Shown: piece by piece, positions 7,976 through 14,815 of the stretch | How positions within the stretch are numbered: position 1 is the stretch's first letter | How the letters are laid out: the number at the start of each line of letters is the position of its first letter | DNA from: Firmicutes bacterium UBA5227 | GTDB lineage: Bacteria > Bacillota > Clostridia > Tissierellales > Sedimentibacteraceae | Direction: 5' to 3' | NCBI GenBank assembly: GCA_002409285.1 | Contig: DHUT01000047.1 | Span: 9,561-24,392 of the forward strand | DNA: 14,832 bases | The notes under the pieces: model-generated | Database searches by the model: none | What the model was told of the DNA's origin: nothing | What the model saw: the letters and a program-made list of their open reading frames with translations, nothing else | Position numbers and translations under genes: made by a program

Positions 7976-8284
7976 ATACTTTTCTATAAACGTTGTTTAG
8001 TAGATTCTTATTTATTACAGACCAATATATAAAGGGACCTGATTAACAAGTATCAGGTCCTGAATGAGTCGCCACAAAACAGAGATTTTTCCATTGCGCC
8101 CAAACGCAGCGTACAGGAGAAAATTATTAAGTACAAAGTTTTTATCATAAAGGGATATACAGGTGTCTTCGAAATAGAAGGCTACCAAGAGTTTATGGAA
8201 ATGCTCTTCTGCGCCGGCCTCGGAAGCAAAAATTCCCAAGACCTGGGGCTGATCATCCAAGAAAATTTGAAAGACCAAAGTTAA
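7976..8284 (+). pseudogene. cas6: cas6 remnant: C-terminal part of a type I-B crRNA endonuclease
   Basis: The plus frame from 8033 to the TAA at 8282-8284 encodes 83 residues without a start codon. They read like a Cas6 C-terminus: a DLINKYQ segment, then KYKVFIIKGYTGVF, FEIEGYQEFM and the glycine-rich RNA-binding loop CAGLGSKNSQDLGLI. The loop should end GFG or GLG, and D replaces the first G. The same frame further left (about 7976-8029, FYKRCLVDSYLLQTNI) still looks like Cas6 but is cut by a TAA at 8030-8032, and stops appear beyond that. The N-terminal half, which holds the catalytic residues of the RNase, is missing. Cas6 is usually about 230-250 residues, so this cannot be functional. 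In type I-B loci cas6 sits just before cas8b, which fits the position. Crossing the stop is a perfect 9-bp hairpin (8035-8043 with 8052-8060). Confidence 0.75.
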
Positions 8285-8314
8285 AATAAAATTCCTTATA
8301 GGTATAATGTGAAA
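8285..8314 (-). repeat. Degenerate type I-B CRISPR repeat (downstream pseudo-repeat)
   Basis: The plus-strand core AATTCCTTATAGGTATAAT matches the common clostridial I-B repeat pattern NTTTCAATTCCTNNTAGGTANNATANNAAC, but the outer bases on both sides have decayed. It starts one base after the cas6 remnant's stop codon. In the minus-strand RNA it would form the short CCT/AGG hairpin recognised by Cas6. Confidence 0.6.
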
Positions 8315-8366
8315 TAAGTAAATAAAACAAACTAGCAAATTTCAATTCCTAGTAGGTAATATATTA
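8285..8366 (-). ncRNA. crRNA-like regulatory RNA candidate (CreR/CreA type)
   Basis: On the minus strand this reads pseudo-repeat (8368-8339), pseudo-spacer (8338-8315), pseudo-repeat (8314-8285). The first repeat ends in an intact crRNA 5' handle, ATTGAAAT. The pseudo-spacer begins TTGCTAGTTTGTTT and matches 12 of these 14 positions (mismatches at 6 and 11) to the minus strand at 8454-8441, just upstream of the cas promoter. A promoter at 8373-8401 would start the RNA near 8366. CreR and CreA RNAs of type I systems have this form and use Cascade without DNA cleavage to repress a promoter. The 24-nt spacer is shorter than a normal I-B spacer. Processing would need a Cas6 encoded elsewhere. 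An alternative is a two-repeat fossil of a CRISPR array. Confidence 0.55.
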
Positions 8367-8368
8367 AC
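8339..8368 (-). repeat. Near-canonical type I-B CRISPR repeat (upstream pseudo-repeat)
   Basis: Thirty bases beginning ATTTCAATTCCTAGTAGGTA on the plus strand and ending in TTAAC. The length, the CCTA/TAGG mini-hairpin and the handle (ATTGAAAT on the minus strand) are those of I-B repeats from Clostridia. It shares ATTCCT-N2-TAGGTA with the copy at 8285-8314. It stands alone and is not part of a regular array. Confidence 0.75.
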
Positions 8369-8372
8369 ATTT

Positions 8373-8401
8373 ATTATAATATGAAAAAAGCAGATTTGCA
8401 A
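8373..8401 (-). promoter_or_regulatory. Promoter of the crRNA-like RNA
   Basis: On the minus strand TTGCAA (8396-8401), exactly 17 bp, and a perfect TATAAT (8373-8378). The predicted start is about 8366, within two bases of the 5' end of the upstream pseudo-repeat. Confidence 0.6.
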
Positions 8402-8440
8402 TAATAGTTTTTTACAATTAGACTATAATTGAAATTGTAT

Positions 8441-8457
8441 AAAAAAACAAGCAATAA
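8441..8457 (-). promoter_or_regulatory. Predicted Cascade target site of the crRNA-like RNA, with PAM
   Basis: The minus-strand sequence from 8454 downward (TTGCTTGTTTTTTT) matches the pseudo-spacer at positions 1-5, 7-10 and 12-14. Position 6 is the base flipped out of type I crRNA-target duplexes and is tolerant of mismatch. The triplet 5' of it on the same strand (8457-8455) is TTA, a plausible I-B PAM. The cas -35 begins 10 bp beyond, so bound Cascade would crowd that promoter. It also overlaps a weaker promoter-like pair, TTGAAA 8429-8434 and AATAAA 8453-8458. Confidence 0.5.
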
Positions 8458-8466
8458 AAATTTTTC

Positions 8467-8510
8467 TTGACTTTTTAAAAAATATATTATATATATGGTA
8501 TATAATATAT
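8467..8510 (+). promoter_or_regulatory. cas operon promoter with inverted repeat
   Basis: TTGACT (8467-8472), 17 bp, and TATATA (8490-8495) form the likely promoter, with a start near 8502 and AAAGGA at 8511-8516 for the first gene. A 12-bp perfect inverted repeat (8482-8493 and 8499-8510, 5-bp centre) spans the -10 and start site and could be an operator. It is made only of A and T, so it could also be compositional. Confidence 0.6.
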
Positions 8511-8526
8511 AAAGGACGTGGACGGT

Positions 8527-8742
8527 ATGAGAACGTATACATATGAATTTAGGAAAAAGATCGTTGATTTATATAATAGCGGTGAGAGTGTATTAAAAAT
8601 AAGCGGAGAATATTGCATTCCACGCAACACAGTATACAGGTGGATTAATCAAAGTAGCAGTAAAAAATCGATTAAAATTAATATCAAAAATTCAGAAAAT
8701 AAATTGGACAACATTTCAATAGTTTTAGATGTAAAATTATAA
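8527..8742 (+). CDS. Small helix-turn-helix protein, transposase-HTH type
   Basis: A 71-residue protein. Residues 5-42 match the helix-turn-helix of IS3/IS911-type transposase OrfA and related regulators: an EFRKKIVDLYNSGE helix, then VLKISGEY, then the recognition helix PRNTVYRWINQ. The remaining lysine- and asparagine-rich tail does not resemble OrfA, and no OrfB or insertion-sequence ends follow. I use the ATG at 8527, 10 nt after AAAGGA, because the GTG at 8518 lies only 1 nt from that site. It is the first gene of the cas operon, 36 bp before cas8b, where none is usual. A local regulator binding the inverted repeat at 8482-8510 is a reasonable guess. A domesticated or decayed transposase fragment is the alternative. 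Confidence 0.7.
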   Translation: MRTYTYEFRKKIVDLYNSGESVLKISGEYCIPRNTVYRWINQSSSKKSIKINIKNSENKLDNISIVLDVKL

Positions 8743-8778
8743 TTTAATTTTCAATTCCGGGAGGAAGAAGGTGATTTT

Positions 8779-10767
8779 ATGGATATACCAAATATTATGA
8801 CTAAATTCGGACAAAATCAAGGAAGTATGCTTCTTGAAGCAAAAATCAAGCCTATATCTGTAAGCTCTAAAGATAAGGAAAAGGAACTGCTGAATGTTTT
8901 TATGAATTTCAATATTGATAAAATGTCTATCGAATTTAGCATAATGCCTTATGATGACCAAAGCGCAAAGCGATATAATTATTTTGGCAATAACCCTGCC
9001 GCCGCAACGCAAATTTATGCAGCGAGAGATGTAAGCGGTATTAAATATTATTGGTTTGGAAGGCCAAGCGGCGTGCTTAAAAATTTATTTGATTTATTGA
9101 AGGATGGTGAATTAAAAAATTTATTGAAAGAATGCATTGAATCAAATTTTTTTGATGATAATGGCATAAATATTGATATGATTAATTTACCTGATGGAGA
9201 ATCAGATATGTCTATAGACTTTGAAAATAATTCAATAATGCAGTCAGGGCAAAAAATTTCATATGAGAAATTCATAAATAAATGTATTGACACGGGAGTA
9301 AATTCAAAAGTAGTTTTAATTATTCCAAGCATAACAAAAAATAACATTAACACCATAATTTCAACTCATGAAGATTATATTAAATTGATATCCGAATCTT
9401 TAGATGGTTCTAATTCTGGTAAAGAAGGAATATGTCATATTTGCGGTAAAAGACATAATGATATAAATACAAAGGAATACAGCTCAAATTTCAGCAAGAG
9501 CAGTATTAGTAAAATATTTGTTACTACAACTGTCAACTATGCTCCCATGTTTTCTAAAATAAACCACCAAAAAAACTTTGGCATCTGTAGAGAGTGCTAT
9601 GAGAAGCTCATGTTTGGCGAAAAAAGGATAATGTCCGACTATAAAATTAAAATTGCACGGGAGGACTGTGTTATTTTATTTAATAGTTTAGACAAAGATA
9701 TAGAATTAGAGAATTTTTATAAAATAAAAGATGATATAGACATAGCTTTCAATACTAAAGAAACACAGGAATGGACGGAAATGTTCAAGAATGAAATTAC
9801 AGACTGGCAACAATCTGAATTATATGAATTCAGCATAATTTTTTATAAAACCGACGGAAAGTCATGCAACATAAGAAAAACAATAGAAAGTATTTCCAGT
9901 ATACGGTTTGGGTATGTAATAAACACATTTGAAAGCATAAGGCGTACTTTTGGAGAAAGGCTAAAATATTTCAACTTGGGTAACTTATACGGTATTGTGC
10001 CGGTTTCGTCATCAAAAGACGGTGAACAATTGAACATATTGAGACTTTTAAATTTATATGGGGCAATTTTGAAATCTGAATCAGTGAGTAAAAATTATAT
10101 ATTTGATCTCGCTTGTGAGGCGTTAGAAAAAGGGTTGAATGAGCTTAATTCATCAAAAGTACATAACTATAAAAATTTATACAAAATAATGTACCTGAAA
10201 GATAAGGAAAGCGGAAAAGATATTTATATAAACAAAATTATGATGTCGTACATAGCTTTCTTTCATGTACTGCAAAAACTAAAAATATTGGACAAGGAGG
10301 TTTTTATGGACGAAAATAAAAAAAAGACGGAAGAAGTTTTGCCGGACAAAATTATTGCAAGTGAAAAATTCCTGGATGAGCAGGGATTCTCTACGGAAGC
10401 AAGGGGATTGTTCTATATTGGCATGCTTACGCATATTATCGGTGTAGCTCAATATAAACAGGGACACAAATACAAGCCTATACTTGATAAGATGACATAC
10501 TCTGGTATGTCAAATTATGATGTAATGGAGTTTTATTTGGAACTTGTTGAAAAGACAAGGCAGTATAAAAAATATGTTAACATTTGGTTATGCGAGAGGT
10601 TAGAAAAGAAGATCCATGAAAATTTAAGCGATTTAGAAAAAGCTAAATTATTTAATGAGAAGGAAAATGTATTTTTCATAATGTCGGGATACGCATATTG
10701 TGTTGAATATTCTAAAAAAGACAATACGGGAAAAGATAATAATGAGGAGGAAAAAAATAATGATTAA
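8779..10767 (+). CDS. cas8b: Cas8b, large subunit of the type I-B Cascade complex
   Basis: A 662-residue protein of the Csh1/TM1802-like Cas8b group, which recognises the PAM and holds the crRNA 5' end in Cascade. Visible marks are a GNNPAAATQIYAARD segment (70-83) and a split zinc ribbon, C219-HI-C222 with C270-RE-C273, in the middle of the protein as in other Cas8b. The C-terminal 153 residues form the helical small-subunit-like domain, which is also translated separately (10306-10767). Two ribosome binding sites, GGGAGG (8759-8764) and AAGGTG (8768-8773), precede the ATG. It overlaps cas7 by 8 nt. The assignment rests on the zinc ribbon, length and position before cas7-cas5-cas3, since Cas8 sequences diverge widely. 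Confidence 0.88.
   Translation: MDIPNIMTKFGQNQGSMLLEAKIKPISVSSKDKEKELLNVFMNFNIDKMSIEFSIMPYDDQSAKRYNYFGNNPAAATQIYAARDVSGIKYYWFGRPSGVLKNLFDLLKDGELKNLLKECIESNFFDDNGINIDMINLPDGESDMSIDFENNSIMQSGQKISYEKFINKCIDTGVNSKVVLIIPSITKNNINTIISTHEDYIKLISESLDGSNSGKEGICHICGKRHNDINTKEYSSNFSKSSISKIFVTTTVNYAPMFSKINHQKNFGICRECYEKLMFGEKRIMSDYKIKIAREDCVILFNSLDKDIELENFYKIKDDIDIAFNTKETQEWTEMFKNEITDWQQSELYEFSIIFYKTDGKSCNIRKTIESISSIRFGYVINTFESIRRTFGERLKYFNLGNLYGIVPVSSSKDGEQLNILRLLNLYGAILKSESVSKNYIFDLACEALEKGLNELNSSKVHNYKNLYKIMYLKDKESGKDIYINKIMMSYIAFFHVLQKLKILDKEVFMDENKKKTEEVLPDKIIASEKFLDEQGFSTEARGLFYIGMLTHIIGVAQYKQGHKYKPILDKMTYSGMSNYDVMEFYLELVEKTRQYKKYVNIWLCERLEKKIHENLSDLEKAKLFNEKENVFFIMSGYAYCVEYSKKDNTGKDNNEEEKNND
10306..10767 (+). 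CDS. cas11b: Cas11b small subunit from an internal start in cas8b
   Basis: Within cas8b a perfect AAGGAGG (10294-10300) stands 5 nt before an in-frame ATG at 10306 (Cas8b residue 510). It is the best ribosome binding site in the operon and has no other purpose there. Translation from it gives 153 residues beginning MDENKKK, an alpha-helical protein the size of Cas11. Type I-B, I-C and I-D systems are known to make Cas11 this way. Several copies line the belly of Cascade and stabilise the R-loop. Confidence 0.75.
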   Translation: MDENKKKTEEVLPDKIIASEKFLDEQGFSTEARGLFYIGMLTHIIGVAQYKQGHKYKPILDKMTYSGMSNYDVMEFYLELVEKTRQYKKYVNIWLCERLEKKIHENLSDLEKAKLFNEKENVFFIMSGYAYCVEYSKKDNTGKDNNEEEKNND

Positions 10768-11731
10768 AAATAACAGTGATTTTTTGTTTCTGTTTGATGC
10801 TACAAATTGCAATCCCAACGGTGATCCTGACCAGGAAAATGTGCCCCGTATGGATAATGAAACTAAGACTTTGCTTGTAAGTGACGTCAGAAGGAAACGG
10901 GATGTACGTGATTTTTTAGTGAATAAAGGTTATGACATATTTGTTAGAACCTTAAATGACACAAAAGTTACTATGGATGATATGTTTGATGAAATTATGA
11001 AAAAATACAATATCAAAGATGATGCGCCAAGTAAAGAGAAAGTTGATAAAATTATTGACAACATGATAGACATGAGAATCTTTGGAAGTGCAATGGCGGT
11101 AAAAGGGCTGAAAAAAACAAAAAAGAAAGGCAAAAAAGACGATTCAGACAGCAGTGAAAATGAGGACAATAGCGGGGCGTATTCGTTTACAGGTCCTGTT
11201 CAGATAACATGGGGATATTCGTTGCATCCGGTTGATATAATCAGGTCAAATACTATAGTAACTATTATGAATGATGTAAATGCTACGTTTGGTAAAATGT
11301 ACAAGGTTCATTATGCCTTAGTTGCCCACAGCGGCACTGTCAATAAATTCGCTGCGGCTAAAACACGTATGACAGAAAATGATAAAGATATTTTTTCTAG
11401 GGCATTAGTTCAGTCTATGATGAATAACCTAACGCACAGCAAGCAGGGGCAGCAGCCTTTGCTATATCTTGAAATAGTTTACAATGAAGATTTTGACGGA
11501 TATTTGGGAGATTTAAGAAGATTTATAAGAACAGAAACACTTAAGGAAAATGCGGTAAGAAGTATTGACGATTTAAATGTAGATTTCCAAGAGTTAACAA
11601 GTGCCGTAAATGATTTAAAAAGTAAAGGCTATATAAAAGATATTTATATTTGGAAAGATCAGTATACAAAAAAATTCGAGAATCTTCCAGATGCAAGAGA
11701 ATTAGATTTGTTAAAACCTATAATTAAATAA
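10760..11731 (+). CDS. cas7: Cas7 (Csh2 family), crRNA backbone subunit of Cascade
   Basis: A 323-residue Csh2-type Cas7, the subunit that polymerises along the crRNA spacer. The N-terminus FLFLFDATNCNPNGDPDQENVPRMD and the SDVRRKRDVRD segment (41-51) are the family signature. SFTGPVQITWGYSLHPVD (142-159) and the RTE/TENDKDIF region follow the usual pattern. A lysine-rich then acidic stretch (117-139) looks like a flexible loop insert. I start at the ATG at 10760 because GAGGAGG lies 9 nt upstream and the protein then begins like its family. An upstream in-frame ATG at 10700 would only add residues from within cas8b. It is coupled to cas8b by the 8-nt overlap. Confidence 0.93.
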   Translation: MIKNNSDFLFLFDATNCNPNGDPDQENVPRMDNETKTLLVSDVRRKRDVRDFLVNKGYDIFVRTLNDTKVTMDDMFDEIMKKYNIKDDAPSKEKVDKIIDNMIDMRIFGSAMAVKGLKKTKKKGKKDDSDSSENEDNSGAYSFTGPVQITWGYSLHPVDIIRSNTIVTIMNDVNATFGKMYKVHYALVAHSGTVNKFAAAKTRMTENDKDIFSRALVQSMMNNLTHSKQGQQPLLYLEIVYNEDFDGYLGDLRRFIRTETLKENAVRSIDDLNVDFQELTSAVNDLKSKGYIKDIYIWKDQYTKKFENLPDARELDLLKPIIK

Positions 11732-11745
11732 GGTGGTGGAATTCA

Positions 11746-12510
11746 ATGAAAGTCATTTCTTTTTCACTTAATGGGAAAATGGCTCATTTTAGAAAATACT
11801 ACAGTAATTCTACTGCTCTGTCTTATTTTATACCGCCGGTAACAACGGTAAAGGGTATTATTGCAGGATTGATAGGATTTGAAAGAGATGAATATTATGA
11901 TCTATTTTCGAATAACAAATGTAAGATATCTATTGCAGTGGAGGAACCTATAAAAAAGATAACTCAAACTATGAATTTGCTAAAGATTGAAAAACCAAAT
12001 GATTTAAATGGCTCAGGCAAAAACAGGACTCAAAATAATATGGAATTTGTTGTACCTAAAAATATAAGAAATGGACAGATTTCTTATAATATAACATTTT
12101 ATCACTCAAATAATGATATTATGAAACAACTGGAAAGCCTTATTTGTACAGGAAATAAATATTATTTTAGCAGTGGCATAAGCTTTGCATTAGGTTCTGC
12201 TCAGTGTTTAGGCTGGATAAGTAACGGCAAATGTGTAGAAGCAAAGGAATTTTTAAGCTACGGAGAGCCAGTGTATATTTATGGAGCAATAGATAAGGAA
12301 CAAATAAAGAAAATTGAATTGACAGATAGCGGTAATCTTTTTCTTGCTAAAGAAGAGACAATAACAGAGTTTGATTCAAACAGATTGATTACTGAAAATT
12401 CCAAAAAAGATATTATAATAAATCTGTCTGATGCGCCCATTCTTGTTAGGCTCAAAATCGGCGCTAATTATTATGATATTGAAAATAAAAAAATATTTTT
12501 TGTAGGGTGA
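11746..12510 (+). CDS. cas5: Cas5b, crRNA 5'-handle binding subunit of Cascade
   Basis: A 254-residue Cas5 of the I-B/Cas5h group. It opens with the RAMP ferredoxin-fold strand KVISFSLNGKMAHFR, followed by the typical ALSYFIPPVTTVKGIIAGLIG segment (24-44). A glycine-containing loop (FALGSAQCLGW) lies in the second half. It caps the 5' handle of the crRNA and contacts Cas8b. The AGGTGG ribosome binding site (11731-11736) begins at the last base of the cas7 stop codon. cas3 starts 7 nt after its own stop. Confidence 0.92.
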   Translation: MKVISFSLNGKMAHFRKYYSNSTALSYFIPPVTTVKGIIAGLIGFERDEYYDLFSNNKCKISIAVEEPIKKITQTMNLLKIEKPNDLNGSGKNRTQNNMEFVVPKNIRNGQISYNITFYHSNNDIMKQLESLICTGNKYYFSSGISFALGSAQCLGWISNGKCVEAKEFLSYGEPVYIYGAIDKEQIKKIELTDSGNLFLAKEETITEFDSNRLITENSKKDIIINLSDAPILVRLKIGANYYDIENKKIFFVG

Positions 12511-12517
12511 TTTTATA

Positions 12518-14815
12518 ATGTATGCACATTTTGACAAATCGGCTAATATGGGGCAGCCTCTTATAGAACATCTTGAAAACGTGGGGAAACAGATGATATC
12601 TGACACAGAAGCCCTAAACTTCAGCAGAACAGATATAGAAGCTTTAAAAAACAATCTCTATTTAACAGGGTTGTATCATGATATAGGCAAGGCAATGCCT
12701 GCATTCCAGTTATACCTTAAAACAGGAGAAGGCGGAAGCGAAAAGAATCATTCTTTGATTTCAGCGGCTGTGTTCAGTACAATGTTTGAAAAAAATGATA
12801 TATTTGCATATCTGTCATTTTTAGCTATTGCAAAACATCACGGAGATATGTATAGTACGGTAAGCCAAGAAGGTCAAGGTTTTTACAGACTTGCAAATCA
12901 GTATGAAGATTGCTTTGTTGGGATAGAAGAACATAATTTTCATATCAAAAATTTGAAAAAATATAATTTTGATTTGGATAACTTGAAAGACTTTATGAAA
13001 ACAAAGCTATATATAACAAATAAGAGGATGCTTTCAGATGAATATTTCTTTATATTACAATATATATTTTCTAAGCTTATTTGGGCTGATAAAATTGATT
13101 CCGCCGATTTGTATTCATATGGACATAATGCCGAAAAAAATTTAGCGGATATTGATAAATACATAGCTAAAAAAAATAAAGGAAAGATCAAAAGGATAGA
13201 CGAAAAAAGATCAAAAATAAAAAATTCAGTTTTAAGTAAAATAAAAAATATGAGTGATAATGAAATAAAGGACAAAAAAATTTTTACATTGACAGCACCG
13301 ACAGGTACAGGGAAAACTATGACAAGTATCAGTGCCGCCTTGCTGCTTGTGAAAAGAATACAGAAATTATTTGGTTATACGCCAAGAATTATAACAGCGC
13401 TCCCATTTATAAATATATTGGAACAGACCAAGAAAGACTATGAAAATATATTTGGGGATATTCTTGTACACTATGGAGCGATTGACTACGGGGAGTCTGA
13501 TAACAGTAATATTCCGCTAAAAGACAGGCTTTTTTTAACTAATGCTTGGGAAGATAATGTGATTGTCACTACCTTCGTACAAATTTTTGAATCGCTATTA
13601 AGCAATAAAAACAGTAAAATATTAAAGGTTAATAAATTAAGCGGAAGCGTTGTTATTTTGGATGAAATTCAATCTTTGCCCGGTAAATACTATCCGCTAA
13701 TAGGTGCGGTGATAAAAAGGTTGTCTGACTATTATGGAACCAGATTCATACTTATGACGGCTACACAGCCGGAAATAGTCGCGTATTCAAATATGCTGCT
13801 GGAAAATGATAAAATGTATGCTGTTGAATTATTGGAAAATAGCGATGAGTATTATAAGGATTTAAAAAGAACAAAAATAGTTCCTGTAATGGACAAAATC
13901 AGAAATAATGAAGAGCTTGTCGATTTCATTTTTAATACAAAAAAGACGAAGCAAACAGCTTTAGTAGTTGTAAATACAATATCACAGAGTATAGAACTGT
14001 ATGATAAGCTGTGTGAAAAATATAAAAACAAGTGTAAAATTTTATATCTGTCAACAAACTTAACAAGCGTTGACAGGAAAAACGTTATAGATTATGCTCA
14101 TAAATTGCTTGATGATAGTGAAGAAAAAGAACCACTTATATTGGTATCTACACAAACTATTGAAGCGGGAGTTGATTTGAATTTTGATATAGGTTACAGA
14201 GACTTGGCACCTCTGGAATCTATAGTTCAAGTGGCTGGTCGTATCAATAGGGCCGGAGACAAAGATGATTTTTCACCATTATATGTTTTTGAAACGGACA
14301 GCGGAAAATTAATATATAAAAACTATAATTTAAACAAAACAAGGGAAGTGTTAAAAGATGAAATAATGGAGAACGAATACAGTAATATTATAAAGAAATA
14401 TTATAAAACACTATTATCGGAAGATAAATCTTATGATACGGAGATTTATGAAGCTATTAAACATTTAGACTATGAAAAAATATCCACATTCAGCTTAATT
14501 GATAAGAAAGATGCATGTAAGGTGATTATAGAAAATGACAATGAAATAAGGCAAGTAATTAATGAATACTGCCATCTGATTAGTGCAGGTAAAAGAGATT
14601 ATGATACAAAGGCAGAGTTAAAACAGCTCATAAATAAAATTGAAAGATATACTGTTGAAATAAGAGTAAAAAGACTAATTAAACATATTCCGTGGAGATT
14701 TAAGGATATATATGATATTGATTTAGATATATATATAGTTCCTAAGGAGAATGTCAAAGAATATTACAATGAAACAGGTTTTATTTCAGATAATAAAGAT
14801 GTATTAATGTACTAG
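12518..14815 (+). CDS. cas3: Cas3, HD nuclease-helicase of type I-B interference
   Basis: A 765-residue full-length Cas3 that unwinds and degrades target DNA after Cascade binds. The N-terminal HD nuclease has H18, H54-D55 (GLYHDIGK), H78, H107-H108 (KHHGD) and D191 (WADKID). The superfamily 2 helicase follows, with motif I TAPTGTGKT (259-267), DEIQ (382-385) as motif II, TAT (414-416) as motif III, STQTIEAGVD (544-553) as motif V and QVAGRINR (571-578) as motif VI. All catalytic residues are present, so interference should be active if a Cas6 is supplied. AGGGTGA at the cas5 stop serves as its ribosome binding site. Only 17 bases follow in the window. cas4-cas1-cas2 is the usual continuation. 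Confidence 0.96.
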   Translation: MYAHFDKSANMGQPLIEHLENVGKQMISDTEALNFSRTDIEALKNNLYLTGLYHDIGKAMPAFQLYLKTGEGGSEKNHSLISAAVFSTMFEKNDIFAYLSFLAIAKHHGDMYSTVSQEGQGFYRLANQYEDCFVGIEEHNFHIKNLKKYNFDLDNLKDFMKTKLYITNKRMLSDEYFFILQYIFSKLIWADKIDSADLYSYGHNAEKNLADIDKYIAKKNKGKIKRIDEKRSKIKNSVLSKIKNMSDNEIKDKKIFTLTAPTGTGKTMTSISAALLLVKRIQKLFGYTPRIITALPFINILEQTKKDYENIFGDILVHYGAIDYGESDNSNIPLKDRLFLTNAWEDNVIVTTFVQIFESLLSNKNSKILKVNKLSGSVVILDEIQSLPGKYYPLIGAVIKRLSDYYGTRFILMTATQPEIVAYSNMLLENDKMYAVELLENSDEYYKDLKRTKIVPVMDKIRNNEELVDFIFNTKKTKQTALVVVNTISQSIELYDKLCEKYKNKCKILYLSTNLTSVDRKNVIDYAHKLLDDSEEKEPLILVSTQTIEAGVDLNFDIGYRDLAPLESIVQVAGRINRAGDKDDFSPLYVFETDSGKLIYKNYNLNKTREVLKDEIMENEYSNIIKKYYKTLLSEDKSYDTEIYEAIKHLDYEKISTFSLIDKKDACKVIIENDNEIRQVINEYCHLISAGKRDYDTKAELKQLINKIERYTVEIRVKRLIKHIPWRFKDIYDIDLDIYIVPKENVKEYYNETGFISDNKDVLMY

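Noticed and set aside
8015..8338. Minus-strand open frame of 107 codons
   Set aside because: It is the antisense shadow of the cas6 remnant and the pseudo-repeat region, with no ribosome binding site and no recognisable family. The plus frame carries the Cas6 signature.
8285..8368. A true CRISPR array
   Set aside because: There are only two repeats, both degenerate, with a 24-nt gap instead of a normal spacer and no further units. I treat them as pseudo-repeats of a regulatory RNA or as fossils.
8371..8526. A creT toxin gene as in CreTA modules
   Set aside because: No start codon with a Shine-Dalgarno followed by a tiny ORF is present before the HTH gene. The only ribosome binding site there belongs to the HTH gene.
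8527..8742. A complete insertion sequence
   Set aside because: No OrfB, DDE domain, terminal inverted repeats or target-site duplication are visible around the HTH gene.
10700..10759. Upstream start for cas7
   Set aside because: It lies inside cas8b and lacks a ribosome binding site. The ATG at 10760 has GAGGAGG and matches the family N-terminus.
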